Shown piece by piece: positions 6,523-12,570 of a stretch of 12,570 nucleotides of DNA (positions within the stretch are counted from its first letter, which is position 1; every line of letters begins with the position of its first letter). Origin of the DNA: Rhodobacterales bacterium UBA7416. GTDB lineage: Bacteria > Pseudomonadota > Alphaproteobacteria > Rhodobacterales > Rhodobacteraceae. Position numbers and translations under genes: made by a program. Below the pieces are notes generated by a model that did not search any database, was not told where the DNA came from, and saw only the letters and a list, made by a program, of their open reading frames with translations. The DNA lies in NCBI GenBank assembly GCA_002469545.1, contig DKMK01000043.1:7057-19626 (forward strand), given 5' to 3'.

Positions 6523-8940
6523 ATGTCAGACGATCAGCAACAACCAGAAGAATACGGCGCTAATTCTATCAAAGTTCTCAAGGGCTTAGAGGCAGTGCGC
6601 AAACGTCCTGGCATGTACATCGGTGACACCGATGACGGCTCTGGCTTGCATCACATGGTTTACGAAGTCGTGGATAACGGGATCGACGAGGCATTGGCAA
6701 AACACGCCGATTTCGTTTCAGTCGTAATTCATGCTGACGACAGTGTTTCGGTGCGTGATAATGGCCGGGGCATCCCCGTCGGCATCCACGAAGAAGAGGG
6801 CGTTTCCGCCGCCGAGGTTATCATGACCCAGCTGCACGCAGGTGGTAAGTTCGACAGTAACTCATACAAGGTTTCTGGCGGTCTGCACGGCGTTGGCGTT
6901 TCTGTTGTAAATGCATTGTCCGACTGGCTGGAGCTTAAAATCTGGCGCGACGACAAGGTGCATGTCGCACGGTTCGAGCATGGTGATACTGTCAAGCACC
7001 TAGAGGTCATTGGTGACGCCGTTGGTGAAACTGGAACCGAGGTTCGATTTATGGCTTCGCTGGATACATTTTCGAACCGAGATTTTGTTTTCAAGACACT
7101 TGAAAATCGCCTGCGTGAATTGGCGTTTTTGAACTCTGGGGTCAAAATAATTTTGCGCGACGAGCGCCCAACGGATCATTTGGAAACGGAATTATTTTAC
7201 GATGGCGGTGTTAAAGAATTCGTTCGCTTCTTGGATCGCTCAAAATCATCAGTTATCGAAGAGCCAATTTACATCGTTGGTGAAAAAGATGACATCACCG
7301 TGGAATGCGCAATGTGGTGGAATGACAGCTATCATGAAAATGTTCTGCCGTTCACGAACAACATCCCACAACGAGACGGCGGTACGCACATCGCAGGTTT
7401 CCGTGGTGCGTTAACGCGCACAATCAACAGCTATGCCGCGTCATCTGGTATCGCGAAAAAGGAAAAAATTTCGTTCACTGGCGACGATGCCCGCGAAGGT
7501 TTGACATGTGTTTTGTCAGTCAAAGTACCCGATCCAAAATTCAGCTCACAAACTAAAGATAAGTTAGTTTCATCCGAAGTTCGCCCAGTTGTCGAAAGTC
7601 TGATGAACGAAAAGCTGTCTGAATGGTTCGAGGAAAATCCAGTCCACGCCAAACAGATTGTCAGCAAAATCCTAGAGGCCGCATTTGCCCGCGAGGCAGC
7701 GCGCAAGGCACGTGATTTGACCCGTCGCAAAACTGCATTTGGCGGCTCCTCTTTGCCAGGAAAATTGGCCGACTGTCAGCAAAAAGATCCTGCCCTGTCC
7801 GAAATATTTATCGTGGAAGGGGACTCGGCTGGTGGGTCAGCCAAGCAAGGTCGTTCACGCGAAAATCAAGCGGTTCTACCCTTGCGTGGTAAGATTTTGA
7901 ACATCGAGCGCGCGCGCTTTGATAAGATGCTAACGTCCGAACAAATCACAAACCTGATCACCGCTCTTGGTACGGGTATTGGTCGCGATGAATTCGATAT
8001 CAAAAAACTGCGTTACCACAAGGTCGTCATTATGACCGATGCGGATGTTGATGGTGCACACATTCGTACGTTATTGCTGACCTTCTTCTTTCGCCAAATG
8101 CCAGAACTAATCGAAGGCGGGTACCTGTATATTGCTCAACCGCCGTTGTACAAGGTGGCGCGTGGTAAATCCGAAGTGTACCTAAAAGATCAGGTGTCAT
8201 TGGATGATTATCTGGCCGAACAAGGGGTCGAAGGCGCAACACTGACCTTAGGCAATGGCTCTACCATGGCGGGCCCTGATTTGGCGCGTGTGGTTGCAGA
8301 GGCGCGTCAAACACGGACAATCCTAAATGCATTCCCAACGCATTACAGCCACCATATTCTGGAACAGGCCGCAATTGCGAACGCGCTGAACTTTGAACAG
8401 GTTATGTCAGGCCCGCAGATCGCGGCAGATGCGGTTGCAAGGCGGCTTGATTTGGTCGCAACGGAATACGAACGTGGTTGGAATGGCCGACCGACCCAAG
8501 ACGACGGATTGCGGTTTAGCCGCATCCTGCGTGGTGTTGAAGAAGTGCGTACATTGGATGGAAAATGTCTTAAATCTGGTGAAGCCCGTAAATTGTCCAG
8601 TATGTCTGACAGCTTACAAGAGGTGTACGCAGAACCTGCAAAATTCAGCCGTCGCGACAAAACAACGATCATCAATGCGCCATCTGATTTGTTAGATATC
8701 GTGAATGCCGAGGGTGAAAAAGGCCTTAGCTTGCAACGTTACAAGGGGCTTGGCGAGATGAACCCAAGCCAGCTGTGGGAAACAACATTGGATCCAGAAG
8801 CGCGCATCTTCTTGCAGGTTAAGGTCAATGATTTGGCCGATGCGGACGATCTGTTTACGAAATTGATGGGCGATGTGGTTGAACCACGCCGTGAATTCAT
8901 TCAGCAAAATGCACTGTCTGTTGAAAACTTGGATTTCTAA
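6523..8940 (+). CDS. gyrB: DNA gyrase subunit B
   Basis: The 805-residue product is the ATPase and TOPRIM subunit of gyrase, which with GyrA introduces negative supercoils. The GHKL ATPase domain has YEVVDNGIDE with the presumed catalytic Glu at residue 48, the RDNGRGIPVG motif (78-87), GGLHGVGVSVVN (119-130) and the QTK loop (343-345). The TOPRIM region shows EGDSAGGSAKQGR (432-444), PLRGKILN (453-460) and DADVDGAH (506-513). The extra segment of roughly 165 residues (about 560-725) is the insert typical of proteobacterial GyrB. The C-terminus has LQRYKGLGEMNP and REFIQQNAL. The frame is open 43 codons upstream to 6394, but that part overlaps lysE and looks unlike GyrB. ATG 6523, giving MSDDQQQPEE, fits the family. 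Confidence 0.97.
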   Translation: MSDDQQQPEEYGANSIKVLKGLEAVRKRPGMYIGDTDDGSGLHHMVYEVVDNGIDEALAKHADFVSVVIHADDSVSVRDNGRGIPVGIHEEEGVSAAEVIMTQLHAGGKFDSNSYKVSGGLHGVGVSVVNALSDWLELKIWRDDKVHVARFEHGDTVKHLEVIGDAVGETGTEVRFMASLDTFSNRDFVFKTLENRLRELAFLNSGVKIILRDERPTDHLETELFYDGGVKEFVRFLDRSKSSVIEEPIYIVGEKDDITVECAMWWNDSYHENVLPFTNNIPQRDGGTHIAGFRGALTRTINSYAASSGIAKKEKISFTGDDAREGLTCVLSVKVPDPKFSSQTKDKLVSSEVRPVVESLMNEKLSEWFEENPVHAKQIVSKILEAAFAREAARKARDLTRRKTAFGGSSLPGKLADCQQKDPALSEIFIVEGDSAGGSAKQGRSRENQAVLPLRGKILNIERARFDKMLTSEQITNLITALGTGIGRDEFDIKKLRYHKVVIMTDADVDGAHIRTLLLTFFFRQMPELIEGGYLYIAQPPLYKVARGKSEVYLKDQVSLDDYLAEQGVEGATLTLGNGSTMAGPDLARVVAEARQTRTILNAFPTHYSHHILEQAAIANALNFEQVMSGPQIAADAVARRLDLVATEYERGWNGRPTQDDGLRFSRILRGVEEVRTLDGKCLKSGEARKLSSMSDSLQEVYAEPAKFSRRDKTTIINAPSDLLDIVNAEGEKGLSLQRYKGLGEMNPSQLWETTLDPEARIFLQVKVNDLADADDLFTKLMGDVVEPRREFIQQNALSVENLDF

Positions 8941-8974
8941 GCGAAACCCGCGGTTCTAGATTTTTCTCTTGTCC

Positions 8975-8998
8975 GCATGCGCAATCCTTTGCGCATGC
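8975..8998. promoter_or_regulatory. Perfect 10-bp hairpin in the leader of the alcohol dehydrogenase gene
   Basis: GCATGCGCAA (8975-8984) and TTGCGCATGC (8989-8998) are exact reverse complements around the loop TCCT. No T run follows on either strand; a short T run (8960-8965) lies before it. The hairpin ends 12 bases before the ribosome site of the next gene. It may be a leader structure, an operator or a processing site separating gyrB and dehydrogenase messages. Confidence 0.6.
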
Positions 8999-9010
8999 AG
9001 AGCCACCGTT

Positions 9011-9016
9011 GGAGGA
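9011..9016 (+). promoter_or_regulatory. Shine-Dalgarno site deciding the dehydrogenase start
   Basis: GGAGGA lies 7 bases before ATG 9024. The frame also has a TTG at 9009, but starting there would place the ribosome site inside the coding region, so 9024 is preferred. Confidence 0.85.
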
Positions 9017-9023
9017 GCATAAA

Positions 9024-10196
9024 ATGAGCGATTTCACATTCAATACCACACCGTCCATCCACAACAAATTGGGCAGCGTGAAAAGGTTAGGCGAGGTCAT
9101 TTCGTCAATGCCATTTGCGACCGGAAAAAACGCGATCCTATTCGTCACGGATCCGGGCGTAATGAAACTTGGCCTTGCTGATACTGCTATTCAAAGCGTG
9201 GAAGATGCAGGATTTAAGGTACGTGTTTTTGATGGAGTGGAGGCTGATCCAAAAGCAGTGACAATTTTGAATGCTGTTGAAATCGCCATCGAACACAAGG
9301 CTCAATGCGTTGTTGGGTTTGGTGGCGGCAGTTCGATGGACGTCGCCAAACTTATCGCATTGCTCGCGGTGTCTGATCAAAAGCTGGATGATATTTTTGG
9401 AGTGAACCAAGCGGTTGGCGAACGTTTACCACTTGTCCTAGTCCCAACGACCGCGGGCACAGGGTCTGAGGTGACGCCAATTTCGATTGTAACAACGGGA
9501 ACAGAAGAAAAGAAAGGTGTAGTGACACCGATCATTCTGCCCGACATTGCTGTTCTAGACGCCGAGCTTACGATTGGGTTGCCAGCGCATATCACAGCAG
9601 CCACAGGCGTTGATGCCATGGTTCACGCGATAGAGGCTTTCACGTCTAGGAGTGCGAACAACAACCCAATTTCAAAGATATTAGCACAACAAGCATTGGC
9701 GCTTTTGGGTGCGAATATTCAACAGGCTGTTGTTAACGGTGGCGATCTAAATGCGCGTTCGAATATGTTGTTGGGTTCACTGCTGGCCGGGCAAGCATTC
9801 GCAAATGCACCAGTCGCTGCCGTCCATGCATTAGCATACCCCGTTGGCAGTTTATTCCATGTGCCGCACGGGCTCTCTAATGCATTGGTATTGTGCGAGG
9901 TAATGCGATTCAACGCGCCTGAATGCGCAACGGAATATGCGCAGATTGCGCCCTTCGTTTTCCCTGATATTGATTTCTCAAAATCAGACAATTCGATATG
10001 CGCCACGTTTATCGATCGCATGGATGAACTGAACTTTGAACTGGGTTTGCAATCGGGTTTACGCCATGTTGGGATTGAACAATCTGATATCCCTCGTTTG
10101 GCATCGGATGCGATGAACCAAACACGTTTGTTGGTTAATAATCCACGTGTGGTTACGTTGGCTGATGCAACAGAGATTTATGAGAAATCCTTTTAA
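9024..10196 (+). CDS. Iron-containing (group III) alcohol dehydrogenase family protein
   Basis: The 390-residue product belongs to the iron-dependent alcohol dehydrogenase family, cytoplasmic NAD(P)-linked oxidoreductases acting on alcohols, aldehydes or similar compounds. The nucleotide-binding segment is GGGSSMDVAK (100-109), followed by VPTTAGTGSEVTP (140-152). Metal ligands are predicted as Asp197 and His201 in VDAMVHAIEAF, His268 in AAVHALAYP and His282 in VPHGLSNA. Their spacings of 4 and 14 match those of the FucO-type enzyme. All ligands are present, so the enzyme looks functional. Substrate is not predictable from these motifs. It is preceded by a strong hairpin and meets the next, oppositely oriented gene with a 4-bp overlap of stop codons, leaving no room for a separate terminator. 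Confidence 0.93.
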   Translation: MSDFTFNTTPSIHNKLGSVKRLGEVISSMPFATGKNAILFVTDPGVMKLGLADTAIQSVEDAGFKVRVFDGVEADPKAVTILNAVEIAIEHKAQCVVGFGGGSSMDVAKLIALLAVSDQKLDDIFGVNQAVGERLPLVLVPTTAGTGSEVTPISIVTTGTEEKKGVVTPIILPDIAVLDAELTIGLPAHITAATGVDAMVHAIEAFTSRSANNNPISKILAQQALALLGANIQQAVVNGGDLNARSNMLLGSLLAGQAFANAPVAAVHALAYPVGSLFHVPHGLSNALVLCEVMRFNAPECATEYAQIAPFVFPDIDFSKSDNSICATFIDRMDELNFELGLQSGLRHVGIEQSDIPRLASDAMNQTRLLVNNPRVVTLADATEIYEKSF

Positions 10197-11098
10197 TGAC
10201 TGCGCGCCGTCAGCTTTCTGTTGGCACGTCTGCGTAAGCTTGCTTCGCGCCAAAACGTAAACATCCCCATACCTATAACGATCGCCATGCCAAACATTGT
10301 CAGCATATTTGGAATGTCGCCCCAAATAAAATAACCCAATGCGATTGCCCAAATCATAACGGTATAACGAAATGGTGTGACAAAGCTGACTTCACCTACT
10401 CGCATTGCGGCAACGGAAAAAAAGTATCCCGCGAAAATCAGACAACCTGCGACACCCAATAATAGGACCTCAGAAAGTTGCATCGGTGTCCAGCCTTCGT
10501 AAATAACGGTCAACAAACCACCAGTGATTGTGATGACGACTGCGGTCACAAAGGATACATATAATGAACTAACGGAACGGTCTAATTTACGAACAACTAA
10601 ATCGCGGGCAGTCACAAATAAGACGCATAACAATCCCAAGAGTGAGTATGCATTGAACCCATCTGTGCCAGGTTGAACGATCAACAAAACGCCGACAAAG
10701 CCGACAAAAATCGCAACACCACGTCGCCAACCAATCGACTCGTTCAAAAACCAAGCGGCGGCCAATGTCACGGTCAATGGCAGGGCCTGAAGTAAGGCCG
10801 TAATATTTGCGATGGGCAGGTAAAACAAAGCAGTTAGAAACGTTAATGTTCCCCCGAGTTCCCAAAGTGACCGCCAAGCAATCAAGCGATGGTTGCGACG
10901 ATCTGGAAAGGCGCGAAATACATTTTTGCGCCATGCGACAAGGCCAATTAAAATAACCGCAAACAATCCACGTACGAAAATTGATTGATAAATTCCAATA
11001 TCCGCGGATGCATATTTGATTGCAGCATCATTAAATGCGAACCCTGCCATGGATCCGCACATAAACAATGCGCCTGTCATATTTTCGGTCAATTTCAT
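10193..11098 (-). CDS. EamA/DMT-superfamily membrane transporter (second copy in window)
   Basis: The 301-residue hydrophobic protein has about ten membrane segments in two EamA-like repeats. NESIGWRRG followed by GFVGVLLIVQPGTDGF aligns with NEPVGWRGW and GFLGVLFIVQPDSDSF of the transporter at 1987-2898. Both also end with a GD-PN segment (GDIPN here, GDYPN there), so they appear paralogous although clearly diverged. The start at 11098 is chosen because ACGGAG (plus-strand 11106-11111) sits 7 bases upstream and the protein then begins just before the first membrane helix. A GTG at 11134 would add 12 residues. It is divergent from the ArsR operon and has a good promoter in the shared gap. Substrate unknown. 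Confidence 0.92.
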   Translation of the reverse strand: MKLTENMTGALFMCGSMAGFAFNDAAIKYASADIGIYQSIFVRGLFAVILIGLVAWRKNVFRAFPDRRNHRLIAWRSLWELGGTLTFLTALFYLPIANITALLQALPLTVTLAAAWFLNESIGWRRGVAIFVGFVGVLLIVQPGTDGFNAYSLLGLLCVLFVTARDLVVRKLDRSVSSLYVSFVTAVVITITGGLLTVIYEGWTPMQLSEVLLLGVAGCLIFAGYFFSVAAMRVGEVSFVTPFRYTVMIWAIALGYFIWGDIPNMLTMFGMAIVIGMGMFTFWREASLRRRANRKLTARSH

Positions 11099-11126
11099 GA
11101 GTGAACTCCGTGTATTGAAAAACGCT

Positions 11127-11140
11127 AACTGCACGCAGTT
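11127..11140. promoter_or_regulatory. Short dyad in the leader of the minus-strand transporter
   Basis: AACTGC and GCAGTT are exact reverse complements separated by AC. The site lies in the predicted untranslated leader of the 10193-11098 gene, 29 bases upstream of its ATG. It could be a protein-binding dyad; a 2-base loop makes an RNA hairpin less likely unless inner pairs open. Confidence 0.35.
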
Positions 11141-11162
11141 GCGATTGGAACCCCCAAATAGA

Positions 11163-11170
11163 TGTTAACA
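11163..11170. promoter_or_regulatory. TGTTAACA palindrome, possible secondary operator
   Basis: This perfect 8-bp palindrome shares the core TGTTAA with the 14-bp palindrome at 11191-11204. The two centres are 31 bp apart, close to three helical turns. It falls near the predicted transcription start of the minus-strand transporter, a position suited to repression. Confidence 0.4.
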
Positions 11171-11176
11171 CAAATC

Positions 11177-11204
11177 ATTATATAACCGTATTGTTAATTA
11201 ACAA
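11177..11204 (-). promoter_or_regulatory. Probable promoter of the minus-strand transporter
   Basis: On the minus strand, TTGTTA (plus coordinates 11199-11204) and a perfect TATAAT (11177-11182) are separated by 16 bases. The -35 box lies inside the 14-bp palindrome, so a protein bound there would block this promoter. No equally good plus-strand promoter for the ArsR operon was found; TATAAC at 11181-11186 is a possible -10 without a clear -35. Confidence 0.5.
11191..11204. promoter_or_regulatory. Perfect 14-bp palindrome, likely ArsR-type operator
   Basis: TTGTTAATTAACAA is a perfect palindrome 18 bases before the ArsR ATG, in the gap between divergent genes. ArsR-family repressors commonly bind AT-rich palindromes that overlap their own promoter. 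Autoregulation, with possible control of the divergent transporter, is inferred from position and symmetry. Confidence 0.55.
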
Positions 11205-11222
11205 ATGTGGGAATAACAATTG

Positions 11223-11546
11223 ATGTCACTGAACCAAACCTTTGCAACTCTTGGCGATCCAACACGTTTCGCTATTGTGGAACGATTGTTGCAAGAGGGG
11301 GAACTGTCTGCTGGTCGTTTGCAAGACCAAGCAAATATCTCTGCGCCTGCAATATCGCGGCATCTGAAACTGTTACGAAATGCGGGGGTCATTCAACAAC
11401 GTGTTGATGCACAGCGTCGCTTGTATTCAGTTCGACCTGAAACGGTTCAGGCCATTCACGCATGGACAATGAATTACAAAGATTTTTGGCAAGGCAGCTT
11501 AGACAAGCTTGAAGCTGTCCTCATGAAAGAGAAAGTAAATAAATGA
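11223..11546 (+). CDS. ArsR-family winged-helix transcriptional regulator
   Basis: The 107-residue product is a small winged-helix repressor. It starts with the typical FATLGDPTRFAIVERLL (about 7-23). The recognition helix region SAPAISRHLKLLRNAGVI lies at 40-57, and the wing follows with RVDAQRRLYSV (60-70). It contains no cysteine, so it lacks the metal-sensing CxCxx motif of arsenic-type members. It fits the subgroup found beside SRPBCC/AHSA1 genes. The preferred ATG is 11223, with GTGGGA at 11207-11212; a TTG one codon earlier is possible. The stop overlaps the next ATG as ATGA (11543-11546), indicating coupled translation. It probably represses its own operon through the palindrome just upstream. 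Confidence 0.93.
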   Translation: MSLNQTFATLGDPTRFAIVERLLQEGELSAGRLQDQANISAPAISRHLKLLRNAGVIQQRVDAQRRLYSVRPETVQAIHAWTMNYKDFWQGSLDKLEAVLMKEKVNK

Positions 11547-11974
11547 CCGACCTAACCTTAGAACGCCATTTTCCGGTGGCTCCCGAAGTTGTGTTCGCAC
11601 ATGTGACAAAAGAAGAGCATCTGAAAAACTGGATGGGGCCGGTCACCATGACTTGTTCCGAAATCGACATGGAGTTGACTCAGGATGCCAAATGGTTCGC
11701 CGTTATTCTAAACTCTGAGGGGCAAAGGCATAAAATGAGTGGCAAAGTTACGGACATCGATCCGCCACGAACGGTCGATTTCACATGGGGCTGGCACGAC
11801 GAAACAGATGCGCGCGGGCATGAAAGTAATGTCCGTTTTCAAGTCACTTCTGATGGTGGTGATGGCAGTATATTTAAACTGATTCATACAAATCTGCCCG
11901 ACACAGAAGCAGCAGAAAGTCACAACAGTGGGTGGACATCCACCCTTACAAAACTAGAGGCCATGCTGGCCTAA
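11543..11974 (+). CDS. SRPBCC/AHSA1-domain protein
   Basis: The 143-residue product matches the activator-of-Hsp90-ATPase-like branch of the SRPBCC (START/Bet v1) superfamily, small cytoplasmic proteins with a hydrophobic ligand pocket. The N-terminus LERHFPVAPEVVFAHVTKEE with HLKNWMGP just after it is typical of the family. So is the C-terminal SGWTSTLTKLEAML, which forms the long closing helix. The mid-protein pattern GKVTDIDPPRTVDFTW is also characteristic. Its ATG overlaps the ArsR stop, and the YCII-like gene follows 16 bp later, so the three form one operon. The ligand is unknown. ArsR plus AHSA1 pairs are a recurrent bacterial arrangement, though their signals are mostly undefined. Confidence 0.92.
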   Translation: MTDLTLERHFPVAPEVVFAHVTKEEHLKNWMGPVTMTCSEIDMELTQDAKWFAVILNSEGQRHKMSGKVTDIDPPRTVDFTWGWHDETDARGHESNVRFQVTSDGGDGSIFKLIHTNLPDTEAAESHNSGWTSTLTKLEAMLA

Positions 11975-11990
11975 CAGAGAGGAAGAGAAA

Positions 11991-12317
11991 ATGCCGAATT
12001 ATATATTTGCCTATCACGGCGGTTCACACCCAGAAACGCCAGAAGAAGGCCAAGCGGTGATGGCCGCATGGAAAGCATGGATGGGCGACATTGGCGCATC
12101 TATCGCAGATATGGGCGCGCCTGTTGGCATGTCAAAAACAGTATCGGCGGGTGGCGTAGCGGATAATGGCGGGTCAAACCCGATATCCGGTTACACAGTG
12201 ATAACAGCGGATGACATGGATGGCGCGTTGGCGTTGGCTAAAGGCTGCCCAATCTGTGACAGCGGCGGTTCTGTCGAAATTGCTGAATTGATGAGCATGT
12301 CCATGGACGGTAAATAA
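11991..12317 (+). CDS. YCII-related domain protein
   Basis: The 108-residue product resembles YCII-related (DGPF-like) proteins, small ferredoxin-like-fold proteins of largely unknown biochemistry. MPNYIFAYHGG opens the first strand. MAAWKAWMGDIGASIADMGAP is the expected helix; its core AWMGDIG lies at about residues 29-35. It is followed by SGYTVITADDMDGALALAKGCP (key part GYTVITADDMDGALALAKG), and IAELM near the end is usual for the family. AGAGGA at 11978-11983 lies 7 bases before the ATG. It closes the ArsR-SRPBCC operon and is followed by an intrinsic terminator. Genes of this family often neighbour SRPBCC and sigma-factor or ArsR genes. No catalytic role can be assigned. Confidence 0.88.
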   Translation: MPNYIFAYHGGSHPETPEEGQAVMAAWKAWMGDIGASIADMGAPVGMSKTVSAGGVADNGGSNPISGYTVITADDMDGALALAKGCPICDSGGSVEIAELMSMSMDGK

Positions 12318-12332
12318 CCAAGCCTAACCCAA

Positions 12333-12368
12333 CGAAAAGGTCTTTGCCCTAGGCAGGGGCCTTTTTCG
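12333..12368 (+). terminator. Intrinsic terminator of the ArsR-SRPBCC-YCII operon
   Basis: CGAAAAGGTC (12333-12342) pairs with the GGCCTTTTTCG side (12358-12368) through one G-T wobble and one bulged base. The inner stem is TGCC/GGCA around CTA. The right arm carries the T run. The A and T tracts on both sides would also permit termination from the opposite direction. It lies 15 bases after the YCII stop. Confidence 0.85.
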
Positions 12369-12407
12369 TACCTATATTCCAACAGACTCGATATTTAGGA
12401 GATAGTC

Positions 12408-12491
12408 ATGAGCTTGGTTGGAACTCTTGCAAAAGTCGCGATCGGCGTAGCCGTTGCGAAAGGTGTGAATTCCATAACGCCTCCTCTATAG
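12408..12491 (+). CDS. 27-residue hydrophobic micro-protein or truncated gene start
   Basis: AGGAGA (12397-12402) sits 5 bases before ATG 12408, one of the best ribosome sites in the window. The frame encodes MSLVGTLAKVAIGVAVAKG followed by VNSITPPL and a TAG at 12489-12491. It has an Ala/Val-rich helix with two lysines, long enough for a membrane-associated or amphipathic helix. From memory, the opening resembles the N-terminus of longer alphaproteobacterial hypothetical proteins, so this may be the remnant of such a gene; I cannot confirm this here. It lies between an intrinsic terminator upstream and a strong hairpin downstream, so it looks like a self-contained transcription unit. No function is assigned. 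Confidence 0.5.
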   Translation: MSLVGTLAKVAIGVAVAKGVNSITPPL

Positions 12492-12516
12492 AGCCGTTAT
12501 CACGGAGAAAGCGCAG

Positions 12517-12551
12517 AATAACAGTGACCTGTGTCACTGTTATTGCCTTTT
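12517..12551 (+). terminator. Perfect 12-bp hairpin with short T run
   Basis: AATAACAGTGAC (12517-12528) and GTCACTGTTATT (12533-12544) are exact reverse complements around the loop CTGT. After GCC comes TTTT (12548-12551). It probably ends transcription of the micro-ORF, although the gap before the T run makes it less than ideal. As a perfect dyad it could also bind a protein controlling a gene beyond the window. Confidence 0.65.
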
Positions 12552-12570
12552 AAGAAGCGTAATCGGAATT

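Noticed and set aside
8944..8965. AACCCGCGGTT followed by TTTTT as a gyrB terminator
   Set aside because: Only about four base pairs can form around a 3-base loop and five bases separate it from the T run. This is too weak to call.
11098..11134. Upstream GTG start (11134) for the minus-strand transporter
   Set aside because: ATG 11098 has a well-spaced ACGGAG and a better N-terminus; the 12 extra residues overlap a dyad in the leader.
12465..12553. Frameshifted continuation of the 27-codon ORF
   Set aside because: Another frame stays open to near 12553, but its translation is Arg/Ser/Thr-rich, crosses the perfect hairpin and does not continue the Ala/Val-rich pattern.

Overview
The window is a chromosomal replication-initiation locus from an alphaproteobacterium. 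The core order dnaA, dnaN, recF, gyrB, all on the + strand, is classic. Protein style (an 805-residue GyrB with the proteobacterial TOPRIM insert, a 450-residue DnaA, LysE, EamA and SRPBCC accessory genes) suggests Rhodobacterales. By eye the base composition is near balanced, lower in GC than most cultured members of that order. The taxonomic call is inference; no rRNA is present.

Layout. 109-543 encodes a single-domain rhodanese, 20 bp ahead of dnaA (564-1916). An EamA/DMT-type transporter (about 1987-2898) lies between dnaA and dnaN (3005-4123). recF (4127-5233, TTG start) follows dnaN by 3 bp. It overlaps, as ATGA, a glyoxalase/VOC gene that is cut by an in-frame TAG (readable region 5230-5658). 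A spacer with two competing inverted repeats precedes a LysE-family exporter (5825-6445). gyrB (6523-8940) follows with a plausible promoter of its own. Downstream are an iron-type alcohol dehydrogenase (9024-10196) and a convergent second EamA transporter (10193-11098, - strand), which share a TTAA at their stop codons.

From 11223 to 12317 there is a compact operon: ArsR-type repressor, SRPBCC/AHSA1 protein and YCII-related protein. It ends in a clear intrinsic terminator. It is divergent from the second transporter, and the shared control region carries a perfect 14-bp palindrome plus a related 8-bp one, a likely ArsR operator. The window closes with a 27-codon ORF that has a good ribosome binding site, followed by a perfect 12-bp hairpin with a short T run.

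How it works together. DnaA, the beta clamp, RecF and GyrB serve replication initiation, processivity, gap repair and supercoiling. The intercalated transporters, VOC remnant, LysE exporter and dehydrogenase are accessory genes. I see no rRNA, tRNA, CRISPR array, IS element, prophage or clustered DnaA boxes, and no gene-free stretch longer than 300 bases. I did not find a convincing new multi-gene system. The best leads are regulatory: the divergent operator, the alternative hairpins before lysE, the interrupted VOC gene and the terminal micro-ORF.
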